A stretch of DNA of 64,000 bases from Chitinophagaceae bacterium UBA1930 (GTDB lineage: Bacteria > Bacteroidota > Bacteroidia > Chitinophagales > Chitinophagaceae). Each line of letters begins with the position of its first letter. Within the stretch, counting starts at the first letter, position 1. Shown one piece after another: positions 49,330 through 57,654 of this stretch. The stretch lies in NCBI GenBank assembly GCA_002337145.1, contig DDFK01000003.1:248001-312000 (forward strand). The letters run 5' to 3'. The notes beneath the pieces are model-generated. The model did no database searches and had not been told where the DNA came from. It saw only the letters and a list, made by a program, of their open reading frames with translations. A program made the position numbers and the translations under genes.

Positions 49330-50622
49330 TTACAGCCCCAACTTTCCGCTTACCCTTTTCAGTTCAACCTCTGCAATCTTTGCTGCATAGCTGAGGTTTA
49401 CCAATGTGTAACCTGCTGCTTCAAAACTTTTTTGTGCCTCACGTATTTCGATGATGGTTGCAGCAGACAATTGGAATCGCTGCAAAGAAAGGTCAACCAG
49501 TTGCTGCGAAAGCTGATAGGTATTTTGCTGGGTCTGCATTTGCTGCATGTTGTTGGTATAGCTCTGATAGGTTTTGATTACGTTGGACTGGTAACTGAGC
49601 AACGCACTCTCTTTTTGGAGTTTTGCATTTTGTGTGTTGATGTTGGCCACTTTTTCCTGACGCTTAATAACACCGCCACTATAAATAGGCACGGTTACAC
49701 TTAAGCCAATAAATGGCCCATACGACTGATTAAGCAGCAACTGGCCCGCTCCGCTTTGTGTTCTACCATAATTCAAGCCAGTATTGGCACGCAGCGAAGG
49801 GTAACGTTGTGCTGCCGTTTCCTTTTCAATCAGTTCGTTGATTTTTATTTGCTGGTCGAGCGATATGATTTGCGGGTTTACGGTAATGGTGTTCATTACA
49901 TCGGCAAGCTTTATGTCCCTGTCAATAGTAATAGTGTCTTTAATGATGATCAATGAATCGGGGTTTACACTGATGAGGTTAAGCAAATCGGTCTTTGCCT
50001 GGTCAACAATCAACTGTTGCGTTTGCATATCCTGCATCCTTGTATTCAAATCTATTTGCGACTGAAACAGGTCAGCATTATTGGCAAGCCCGATTGCCTG
50101 CTTTGCCTGTATCAGCTCCAATTGTTTTTTAGAGAGGTCAATACTTTGTTGCAATGTCTTGATATAGCTCTGTTGGCGAACCACATCGTAGTACTTGGTC
50201 ATAACACCTGCAATGGTGTTTTGAATCTGAGCATTCAGCAACTGTTCGCTTTGTTTCTGCAGTTCTTCCAAACGTTTTTTGGTTGCCACTACTTTGTAGC
50301 CATTGTACAGCAAAATGGTGCCTGTAACATTTGCATTCAGGGCATTGCTGGCAGCTCCGTTGCGTGTTATGTCTGAACCCGTGTTTTGTTTCTGGTTAAT
50401 GTTTACAATACTTTCCTGGTCGCTGGCCGTACCGCTAACCGTTGGCAACCCACCAGCAACACCAATATCGTTATTGGTCTTGTTGATTTCCACCACATTT
50501 TTCGCAATCTGTATGTCGAAGTTTTTTTTGAGTGCTATATTAATGGCATCCTGCAAGGTGAGTTGCTGGGCATGGCTTTTTGTTGCTAATGCAAATAACA
50601 ATATGACGAATAGATACTTCAT
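49330..50622 (-). CDS. TolC family outer-membrane efflux channel
   Basis: A 430-residue outer-membrane factor that completes the tripartite pump. The signal peptide is about 1-18 (ending SHAQ), followed by LTLQDAINIALKKNFDIQIAKN, the usual first helix of the family. Two internally similar halves of long coiled helices follow (DLSKKQLELIQAKQAIGLANNADLFQSQ near 165-192 and QLVDLSLQRFQLSAATIIEIREAQ near 375-400). It is third after the adaptor and pump, but a 220-bp gap with a palindrome separates it from the pump gene. Confidence 0.92.
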   Translation of the reverse strand: MKYLFVILLFALATKSHAQQLTLQDAINIALKKNFDIQIAKNVVEINKTNNDIGVAGGLPTVSGTASDQESIVNINQKQNTGSDITRNGAASNALNANVTGTILLYNGYKVVATKKRLEELQKQSEQLLNAQIQNTIAGVMTKYYDVVRQQSYIKTLQQSIDLSKKQLELIQAKQAIGLANNADLFQSQIDLNTRMQDMQTQQLIVDQAKTDLLNLISVNPDSLIIIKDTITIDRDIKLADVMNTITVNPQIISLDQQIKINELIEKETAAQRYPSLRANTGLNYGRTQSGAGQLLLNQSYGPFIGLSVTVPIYSGGVIKRQEKVANINTQNAKLQKESALLSYQSNVIKTYQSYTNNMQQMQTQQNTYQLSQQLVDLSLQRFQLSAATIIEIREAQKSFEAAGYTLVNLSYAAKIAEVELKRVSGKLGL

Positions 50623-50779
50623 GTTTACAATGTTAATTTAGAAATCCGATGTTATTTAAAACCACGTCGCTTTCGCCAATGCGATTTTACAATAACAATT
50701 TTACCACGAAGACACAAAGTTGAAAACTACGTTTTGTTTTGCCTTCGATAACAGTTCAGCCTTATTCTGATGTTGATGT

Positions 50780-50794
50780 CCCGATAGCTATCGG
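50780..50794. repeat. Perfect palindrome CCGATAGCTATCGG in the pump-TolC gap
   Basis: A 14-bp perfect palindrome at 50781-50794, preceded by C. It shares its core with the inverted repeat at 24516-24535 and is of a type scattered between genes in Bacteroidota. The ~220-bp gap (50623-50842) also contains accacgaagacacaaag (50701-50718), another common intergenic string, and no gene. Confidence 0.6.
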
Positions 50795-50842
50795 AAGCGA
50801 CACCACCTACAGCTCAACTATGTACAACTGTTGGTTCAATAA

Positions 50843-53800
50843 TTATTCATCTGACAAACCTGCATCAGCACCAAGCTGTTCATTTGGTGTTTCTGTTTTG
50901 TTGCCTGCTTTTTCTTCTTCTCCCTTTTCTCCTGTTGCTTTGACATCTTCTTCTTTTTCCGCTTCTTTCGATTTGTGTTTGCCACTGATGAATGTGTACA
51001 CAGCAGGTATAACAAACAAGGTCAATATCAATGAAAATAAAATACCGCCCACTATTACAATACCCAATGGTATACGGCTTGTGGAGCCTGCACCCAAACT
51101 TAATGCAATGGGCAGTGCACCCAGCGATGTTGCCAGGCTGGTCATTAATATGGGGCGTAGCCTTTGTTGTGCTGCTTCTACCACGGCTTCCATTTTTTCA
51201 AGTCCCGCCTCCCGTTTTTGGTTGGCAAACTCTACAATGAGGATACCGTTTTTGGTTACCAGTCCAATCAGCATAATCATACCGATTTCGGAGAAGATGT
51301 TGATGGTTTGATTAAAGATATACAGGCTGAGCAATGCACCGCTTAATGCCAGCGGAACCGTTAGCATAATGGTGAAGGGGTCCTTGAAACTTTCGAACTG
51401 TGCAGATAGTACCAGGTAGATTAATATGAGTGCCAAACCAAATGCAAACACGATATTGGAGCTACTCTCCGCATAATCCCTTGATGGACCGTTGAGGGCT
51501 GTCTGGAAAGATTCGTCCAATAGGTTTTTGGCAATGACATTCATTGCTGCAATACCATCGCCGATGGTTTTGCCTTCGGCGAGGGCTGCAGAAATAGTGG
51601 CAGCCTTGTAGCGATTGAAATTGTACAGGGTTGATGGGTTACTGCTTTCTTCCAAATGCACCACCGCACTCAATGGTATATTGTCGCCATTTTTGTTACG
51701 TACATATAAACGTGAAATATCGTCGGGCTGGTTCCGGTCGGCCCTGTCTACCTGTGCTATTACCTGGTACTGGTAGCCATTCATGATGAAGTAGGCCAAC
51801 CGCCCACCACTGAATGCACTCTGAATGGCAGACACCACGTCCTGACTGGAAAGGCCAAGGTCACGCACTTTTGTACGGTCAATGGTCAACTGTACTTCGG
51901 GCTTGTTGAATTTTAAATTGACATCGGAAGTGGAAAAGGTTTTGGTATCCTTTCTTACCTCATCCAAAAATTTGGGGATGATCTGTTTAAGTTTATTGAT
52001 ATCCTGGTTCTGCAGGATGAACTGTATAGGCAACGACCCTTTTGAGCCTGCACCAACGGATATGGTCTGCTCCTGTATGGCCGAGATCCTGGCATCGTTG
52101 AACCTGCCCAGCTTCTTCTGCAGTTCGGCAGCAATTTGCGACTGTGTCTTTTTGCGTTTATCGGGATCCGTTAACGACAACCTTGGTTGTGCACTGTTCA
52201 CACTTCCGCCACCACCACCGCCACCACCCGGTGTACGTGAAAAAACGAAGTCCCTTTCGGGTATGGAGTCGTACAGATAATCGCCAATCCGGTCGCTCAG
52301 GCTTTGCATGGCCGGGTAGCTGGTACCTTCTGCGGCAGTAACCGTAAAACGTACGCTGCTCCTGTCTTCCAATGGTGCAATTTCACTTTGCAGGCTACGC
52401 ATGATGATGAAGATCATTACGGCACAAACAGCAATAATGATCCATGCCACCCATCTTACCCTCATGAAGCCTTGCAATAACCGTCTGTAACCATTTTCCA
52501 TGCCGGTGAAAAAAGGTTCTGTTTTATTATAGAACTTGCCGTGGCCACCATCTTTTTTGTTGAGGTACACATTCAGCACAGGGGTAATGGTTAGTGATAC
52601 AAAGGCAGAAATCAAAACGGCTGCTGCCAGCGTAACACCAAATTCCCTAAACAGCCTACCCACAAAACCTTCCAGGAATATAACCGGTAAAAACACTACC
52701 GCCAGTGTAATGGAGGTTGATACCACCGCAAAGAAAATTTCTTTACTGCCCTCCAGTGCAGCCTTTCGTATGGGCAGGCCTTCTTCAATTTTTCTAAAGA
52801 TGTTTTCCGTGACCACAATACCATCATCTACCACTAGACCTGTAGCAAGCACAATACCCAACAGGGTAAGGATATTGATGGAAAAACCAGATACATACAT
52901 GATAAAGAATGTGGCCACCAACGAAATGGGAATATCTATTAATGGGCGTATGGCAATTAACCAGTTCCTGAAAAAGAAAAAGATAACCAGCACCACCAAT
53001 CCAAAAGAAATGATGAGGGTTTCCTTTACTTCTTCCAACGACCTGCGGATGTTGATGGTATTGTCTACGAGTACCTTAAACTCAATATCGGACTTGTTGT
53101 TTTTCTTGATCTGTTCAAGCCTTTTGTTGAACTCGTTGGCAATCTCGATATTGTTGGCACCCGGCTGCGGGGTAATGGCAAGGCCCACTGCATTTACACC
53201 ATTGTACTTCCATGCCTGTTCCAGGTTTTCGGGGCCAAGCTCCACACGGGCCACATCGTTCAGGCGAACAATACCTGCACTGTCTTCACGTATAATCAAA
53301 TCCCTGAAATCCTTTTCGGAAGTAAGCCTGCCCATGGTACGTATGGTAAGCTCTGTATTGTTGCCATAGATTTTGCCGGGCGGCAAATCAATGTTTTCTG
53401 TGTTCAGTGCATTTTTAATATCGGTAAAGGCAACACCATAAGTGTTCATTTTATCAGGGTTTATCCAAAGCCGCATGGAATACCTTTTCTGGCCCAATAT
53501 GTTTACGGCACTTACATCGTTAATGGTTTGCAGTTGTTGCTGCAGTACGTTTTCCGCATAATCGCTCAGTTCCAAAAGGCTTTTGGTGCGGCTCTGTATG
53601 GCCAACAGCACAATGAAATCGCTATTGGCATCGGCCTTTGTTACTACGGGTGCAGCATCTATATCCTGTGGCAGGCTACGTGTGGCCTGGCCAACTTTAT
53701 CACGCACATCGCTTGCTGCCGCTTCCAGGTCAACACCCAAATTGAACTCCACCGAAATATTGCTGCTGCCCAGCGAGCTGGACGATGTGATGGTCCTGAT

Positions 53801-54028
53801 ACCCGGGATACCGTTGATCTGTTTTTCCAGCGGCTCAGTTATCTGGTTGGAAATGATATCGGCATTGGCACCGGTATAGCTGGTACTCACATTGATAATG
53901 GGCGGATCAATTGCAGGATAGTCCCTTACGGCCAAATAAGTAAACCCAACCACACCAAACAATATGATGGCAAGGTTCATAACCGTTGCCAGTACGGGCC
54001 GCTTTAACGATAGTTCGGAAATATTCAT
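50843..54028 (-). CDS. RND efflux pump inner-membrane permease (HAE1/AcrB type)
   Basis: A 1061-residue proton-driven exporter with twelve membrane helices and two large periplasmic domains. The N-terminus MNISELSLKRPVLATVMNLA is typical. The proton-relay aspartates lie in TM4 (GLVVDDGIVVTENIF), and the second half has IMLIGLVTKNGILIVEFAN. An eight-glycine run (RTPGGGGGGGGSVNS) sits in the periplasmic domain near residue 600. The C-terminus is a long Lys/Glu-rich cytoplasmic tail. The absence of the metal-site signatures of CusA-type pumps suggests drugs, lipids or other organics as substrate. Start is the ATG at 54028; eleven more codons upstream are open but unlike the family. Confidence 0.94.
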   Translation of the reverse strand: MNISELSLKRPVLATVMNLAIILFGVVGFTYLAVRDYPAIDPPIINVSTSYTGANADIISNQITEPLEKQINGIPGIRTITSSSSLGSSNISVEFNLGVDLEAAASDVRDKVGQATRSLPQDIDAAPVVTKADANSDFIVLLAIQSRTKSLLELSDYAENVLQQQLQTINDVSAVNILGQKRYSMRLWINPDKMNTYGVAFTDIKNALNTENIDLPPGKIYGNNTELTIRTMGRLTSEKDFRDLIIREDSAGIVRLNDVARVELGPENLEQAWKYNGVNAVGLAITPQPGANNIEIANEFNKRLEQIKKNNKSDIEFKVLVDNTINIRRSLEEVKETLIISFGLVVLVIFFFFRNWLIAIRPLIDIPISLVATFFIMYVSGFSINILTLLGIVLATGLVVDDGIVVTENIFRKIEEGLPIRKAALEGSKEIFFAVVSTSITLAVVFLPVIFLEGFVGRLFREFGVTLAAAVLISAFVSLTITPVLNVYLNKKDGGHGKFYNKTEPFFTGMENGYRRLLQGFMRVRWVAWIIIAVCAVMIFIIMRSLQSEIAPLEDRSSVRFTVTAAEGTSYPAMQSLSDRIGDYLYDSIPERDFVFSRTPGGGGGGGGSVNSAQPRLSLTDPDKRKKTQSQIAAELQKKLGRFNDARISAIQEQTISVGAGSKGSLPIQFILQNQDINKLKQIIPKFLDEVRKDTKTFSTSDVNLKFNKPEVQLTIDRTKVRDLGLSSQDVVSAIQSAFSGGRLAYFIMNGYQYQVIAQVDRADRNQPDDISRLYVRNKNGDNIPLSAVVHLEESSNPSTLYNFNRYKAATISAALAEGKTIGDGIAAMNVIAKNLLDESFQTALNGPSRDYAESSSNIVFAFGLALILIYLVLSAQFESFKDPFTIMLTVPLALSGALLSLYIFNQTINIFSEIGMIMLIGLVTKNGILIVEFANQKREAGLEKMEAVVEAAQQRLRPILMTSLATSLGALPIALSLGAGSTSRIPLGIVIVGGILFSLILTLFVIPAVYTFISGKHKSKEAEKEEDVKATGEKGEEEKAGNKTETPNEQLGADAGLSDE

Positions 54029-54071
54029 AATGCCTACACTTCTTAATGACTCAATGGGCAAAAAGTATTGC

Positions 54072-55133
54072 TTATTGACCCAATGTTTTTAAATCTTTTA
54101 CGCTACGCACTTTTACAGCGGCTTTAGGTCTTGCAAACAGTACACCTGTTACCACCACGCTGTCGCCAACATTGATGCCTTTGGTAATTTCCACAACGTT
54201 TGCCTGCCTTACACCTGTGGTAACGCTTACAAAATTTGCTTTGCCATTTTTTACCACAATGGCCTGGTTGTTTTTATCATCCGGAATCAGGGAATTGGTA
54301 GGCACAAGGATTGCTTTTTTGTCCTGACCGGCATCTATATACACTTTTGCAAAGCCACCGGGGTTGGCTTTTGCACCCTGCAGCACTGCACGTACTTTTA
54401 GGTTCCTGGTGCCCAGGTTGGCTTGCGGCTCAACCGCAACAATAGTTGCCTTCGATTTGTTCGTGCCGTTTTTGTCCAGCACAAGGTCAACCGAATTGCC
54501 TTTACGCAATAGGCTACTGTATTCTTCAGGTGCAGTAAAATCAACTTTCAACTGCTCTACCTGCTGAATGGTGGCAATAATATTGGCTGGGCTTACGTAT
54601 GCCCCATTGCTTACCTGTCTTAAACCAACCGTACCACTAAAAGGTGCTTTGATAATTGTTTTATCAATCATTGCCTGTGTGTACAAAAGGTCGGCCTTGT
54701 AACCGTTTACGGTATTTAAAGAAGCATCATAATCGGCCTGATTAAGACCTTTAATGTCCAACAATTTGCGGTTACGCTGTTCCGTTTTCTGTGCCAGGTC
54801 CAACAATACTTTTGTCTTGTTCAACTGTGCTTGTAAATCGGCATCGTTAATGCGTGCAATAAGGGTACCTTTTTCAATATGGGCCCCTTCGGGAACATTG
54901 AGGTAGGTAAGCCTGCCACTTACTTCGGGGCGAAGCTCCACAAACTCGTTTGCTACTACTGTACCATTTACTTCAACCGTATTGGTAATGGATTGTGGCG
55001 ATGCAACAATTACATCTACTGAAACTGCTTGTGGTGCGGCTTTGGCTGGTTCATCTTTTTTGCCTTTGCACGAAAAAAGGACTATCAATGAAAACGCCGG
55101 CAACCATTTAGGAAGCATTGATCTTAGTATCAT
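54072..55133 (-). CDS. RND efflux periplasmic adaptor (membrane fusion protein)
   Basis: A 353-residue lipoprotein that links the pump to the TolC channel. The signal ends in a lipobox (VLFSCKGKK; Cys at about 22). The lipoyl halves read VEVNGTVVANEFVELRPEVSGR and KAPFSGTVGLRQVSNGAYVSP, separated by a helical hairpin (about 105-155); a beta-barrel and membrane-proximal domain follow. It is first in the efflux operon, 43 bp before the pump. The ATG at 55133 is used; 55118 is an alternative. Confidence 0.93.
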   Translation of the reverse strand: MILRSMLPKWLPAFSLIVLFSCKGKKDEPAKAAPQAVSVDVIVASPQSITNTVEVNGTVVANEFVELRPEVSGRLTYLNVPEGAHIEKGTLIARINDADLQAQLNKTKVLLDLAQKTEQRNRKLLDIKGLNQADYDASLNTVNGYKADLLYTQAMIDKTIIKAPFSGTVGLRQVSNGAYVSPANIIATIQQVEQLKVDFTAPEEYSSLLRKGNSVDLVLDKNGTNKSKATIVAVEPQANLGTRNLKVRAVLQGAKANPGGFAKVYIDAGQDKKAILVPTNSLIPDDKNNQAIVVKNGKANFVSVTTGVRQANVVEITKGINVGDSVVVTGVLFARPKAAVKVRSVKDLKTLGQ

Positions 55134-55156
55134 CAATGTATAAATATTAATGTTCG

Positions 55157-55185
55157 CTAAGATAAACAAGTTTGCCATTTAGCAA
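55157..55185 (-). promoter_or_regulatory. Candidate promoter of the RND efflux operon
   Basis: On the minus strand TTG (plus-strand 55183-55185) and TATCTTAG (55157-55164, one mismatch) are 18 bases apart. A start near 55150 leaves a leader of about 17 bases before the adaptor ATG. No operator repeat or regulator gene is adjacent. Confidence 0.35.
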
Positions 55186-55341
55186 TGTGTATCATGGTAA
55201 GAATGGGTGTATGGGGCTTTATAAAAGGTGTATAGGCAATGTTTCATAGTACCGGCATACGTAAGCTGCATTAAAACAAGGCATCAATTGCCTATCTCTT
55301 TTAACTTCGGCGTTTAATTATCACCAAGATTTACGAATAAG

Positions 55342-55986
55342 ATGCTGAACAAAAGCGGGTACCGTTATTTTATTATTAACAAGCCTTATAAGATGGTATC
55401 GCAATTCATCAGCTCGCATAAAGTGGGTTTGTTGGGCGACCTGGATTTTGACTTTCCGGAAGGTACCCATGCCATTGGCAGGCTGGACAATCATTCTGAA
55501 GGACTGTTACTATTGACTACCAATAAACGTGTTACGAAACTGTTGTTTGAAAGTGAAGTGCCGCACAAAAGGACCTATCTGGTAAAAGTGAAGAATATAG
55601 TTACGCCCGAAAGCCTTCGTTTGTTACAGACCGGAACAACCATACGGATTAAAGGCGGTGTTGATTATATAACTACCCCTTGCGATGTGGAAATAGTGCA
55701 GCCGCCAGCCGACCTGTTTAAAGGCGGTGCCAACCAACGCGAAGGCCTGCCCACAACCTGGCTGAGCATTAGCTTGACGGAGGGGAAGTACCACCAGGTA
55801 CGTAAGATGGTGGCATCTGTACACCACCAATGCCAGCGGCTGATACGCATGAGCATTGAAGACCTGCACCTAGGCAACTTACAGGCCGGTGAAGTAAGAG
55901 AAATGGAGGAGGAAGACTTTTTTACAAAGCTGAGGATCGACAACTGGAAAGAAGAAGCCACGAACGACACCCATCTACAAGAATAA
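55342..55986 (+). CDS. Ribosomal large-subunit pseudouridine synthase, RluE/RsuA family
   Basis: A 214-residue RNA pseudouridine synthase. The catalytic Asp49 is in HAIGRLDNHSEGLLLLT, and the family blocks RTYLVKV and LTEGKYHQVRKMVASVHHQCQRLIRM are intact. There is no N-terminal S4 domain, as in RluE, which modifies U2457 of 23S rRNA in E. coli, so I favour that assignment. The C-terminus is Glu/Asp-rich. Its last codons lie inside the hairpin that follows. It is monocistronic by appearance. Confidence 0.9.
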   Translation: MLNKSGYRYFIINKPYKMVSQFISSHKVGLLGDLDFDFPEGTHAIGRLDNHSEGLLLLTTNKRVTKLLFESEVPHKRTYLVKVKNIVTPESLRLLQTGTTIRIKGGVDYITTPCDVEIVQPPADLFKGGANQREGLPTTWLSISLTEGKYHQVRKMVASVHHQCQRLIRMSIEDLHLGNLQAGEVREMEEEDFFTKLRIDNWKEEATNDTHLQE

Positions 55987-56030
55987 ATGAATATAGATGA
56001 GTTCCATTCGTGGCAGGAATGCTTTTTATT
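55957..56030 (+). terminator. Hairpin terminator overlapping the end of the pseudouridine synthase gene
   Basis: The outer stem GCCACGAA / TTCGTGGC (55957-55964, 56007-56014) and inner stem CATCTA / TAGATG (55972-55977, 55994-55999) surround the stop codon. A TTTTTATTTTA tract follows about 7 bases after the outer stem. The internal loop and the spacing make it a moderate candidate. It may also serve the convergent DinB-like gene. Confidence 0.45.
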
Positions 56031-56040
56031 TTATGGAAAG

Positions 56041-56520
56041 CTAGTTCTTTAAAAAAGCCAACTGTCCTGTATGATACGCCAAATGGTTTGTTCTACTTAA
56101 CAATACATTGAGCTTGTTGCGTAGCGGGCTCTTGGCAAAGTCTTCTTCGGAAACTGCTGTATGTTTTTGCAGCCATTCATCCGCATTCATAAGGTTAAAG
56201 CTCAATGTCAATGCATTGTTTACTTCGGTCCAATATGTACGCAGTTGCGGAAAGGAGGGCTTTTCAAGTGCTGATTTATCGGGCTGTTTAATGAAGGGCT
56301 CTTCCAGTTGCGGGTACAGTTTGGAGCCGATATTCAATAATGGAATCATCGCGTCGTGTACTGCAACCAAATGCCCAAAAAGATACACACCTGTATTCCT
56401 GCCCGGTGCCACTTCGGCTGCCAATGCTTCGTCTGAAAGGCTTTCCAATAATTTACCGACACGATTTATATGGGTGTACCAACTATCCAATGCCATTTTA
56501 ATGAATATATCCTGTTGCAT
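56041..56520 (-). CDS. DinB-like family protein
   Basis: A 159-residue four-helix-bundle protein of the DinB/YfiT group. Conserved histidines lie in YLFGHLVAVHD (about residue 50-60) and LAYHTGQLAFLKN at the C-terminus, as in the metal site of this fold. Some members are thiol-dependent transferases, but most, including this one, have no assigned reaction. I start at the ATG at 56520 (MQQDIFIKMALDSW); the 62 upstream codons overlap the next gene and look spurious. Confidence 0.85.
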   Translation of the reverse strand: MQQDIFIKMALDSWYTHINRVGKLLESLSDEALAAEVAPGRNTGVYLFGHLVAVHDAMIPLLNIGSKLYPQLEEPFIKQPDKSALEKPSFPQLRTYWTEVNNALTLSFNLMNADEWLQKHTAVSEEDFAKSPLRNKLNVLLSRTNHLAYHTGQLAFLKN

Positions 56521-56576
56521 GTTATTGTTGTTTTGAACTGTGGTGCAATATTGCTTTTGTATTTGTATAGGAATAT

Positions 56577-57374
56577 TTATCTCCAACCATCCCCATCCAG
56601 CAAATTGCCCAAGCCACCCAATACACTTCCTTCTTCTTTGCGTTGATAGGTTCCATAAGCCAGTATCCTTCCTGCCAGGCGGCTTACAGGCAGGCTCTGT
56701 ATCCAAACACGGCCCGGACCTCGCAACTGTGCAAAGAATAATCCCTCGCCACCAAAAATCGTGTTCTTTATACCACCTACAAACTGGATATCATAATCAA
56801 CAGTGGCGGTAAAGCCAACAATACAACCCGTATCAATTTTCAGGATCTCGCCTGGCTGTAATTCCTTTTCTACAATATGTCCACCGGCATGCATAAATGC
56901 CATGCCATCGCCTTCCAGTTTCTCCATAATAAAACCTTCGCCACCAAAAAGGCCCGTACCCAGTTTTCTCTGGAACTCGATACCGATGCTTACACCTTTG
57001 GCCGCACATAGGAATGCATCTTTTTGGCAGATGACTTTGCCACCAAGACGCAGCAGGTCCAACGCAATTATTTTACCGGGATAAGGCGATGCAAAACTTA
57101 CATGCTTTTTGCCTTGCGACACATTGGTAAACGCAGTCATGAACAGGTTTTCGCCCACCAACATCCTTTTGCCTGCACTAAACAGTTTACCCAGTAGGCC
57201 ACCGTTCTGCTGATTACTGCCATCGCCAAACATGGTCTGCATCTGTATGCCATCATCCATCATCATGAATGCACCCGGCTCGGCCACAGCCGTTTCGTTG
57301 GGGTCAAGTTCAACTTCTACATACTGCATTTCCTCGCCATAAATGCGGTAATCTATTTCGTGGTTGCTGATCAT
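56577..57374 (-). CDS. AIM24/TIGR00266 family protein
   Basis: A 265-residue beta-rich protein of the AIM24 family (TIGR00266). Characteristic parts are VEVELDPNETAVAEPGAFMMMDDGI, GLLGKLFSAGKRMLVGENLFMTAF, KDAFLCAAKGVSIGIEF and the C-terminal VWIQSLPVSRLAGRI. The function of bacterial members is not established; yeast Aim24 affects mitochondrial membrane organisation. A Gly-rich tail ends the protein. It precedes the DinB-like gene by about 55 bp on the same strand. Confidence 0.88.
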   Translation of the reverse strand: MISNHEIDYRIYGEEMQYVEVELDPNETAVAEPGAFMMMDDGIQMQTMFGDGSNQQNGGLLGKLFSAGKRMLVGENLFMTAFTNVSQGKKHVSFASPYPGKIIALDLLRLGGKVICQKDAFLCAAKGVSIGIEFQRKLGTGLFGGEGFIMEKLEGDGMAFMHAGGHIVEKELQPGEILKIDTGCIVGFTATVDYDIQFVGGIKNTIFGGEGLFFAQLRGPGRVWIQSLPVSRLAGRILAYGTYQRKEEGSVLGGLGNLLDGDGWR

Positions 57375-57600
57375 TGTTTTATATTTTATAATGAATTATT
57401 TAAAAGAAAAAAGACAGTGCCATGTTTATGGAAATATTAGTTCGTTGGCAAAGTGAATTTATTACAAAGAGCCGAAAGTTTATTTTTTTGAAACGGCCTT
57501 GCGGTTGCCTCGTTGCCATCTTTCAAAGAAACGGATGTTGCCACTTTTCGGTAAACTTAATTTGACAGGCGGTAAACAACGAACAGACTGTATGAATGGT

Positions 57601-57631
57601 TTTGGTTTGGAAAACATAAACGCTAATTTTC
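57601..57631 (+). promoter_or_regulatory. Candidate promoter of the M16 peptidase gene
   Basis: TTTG (57601-57604) and TAATTTTC (57624-57631; last base off consensus) are exactly 19 bases apart. A start near 57637 gives an 18-base leader. The remainder of the 280-bp divergent gap holds no gene that I can see. Confidence 0.5.
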
Positions 57632-57654
57632 CCATTCCTTAAAACTAGCTAATT

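Noticed and set aside
50843..54028. Possibility that the RND pump is a CusA-type metal exporter
   Set aside because: The neighbouring adaptor and the pump's motifs fit the HAE1 group, and no metal-binding Met cluster is evident.
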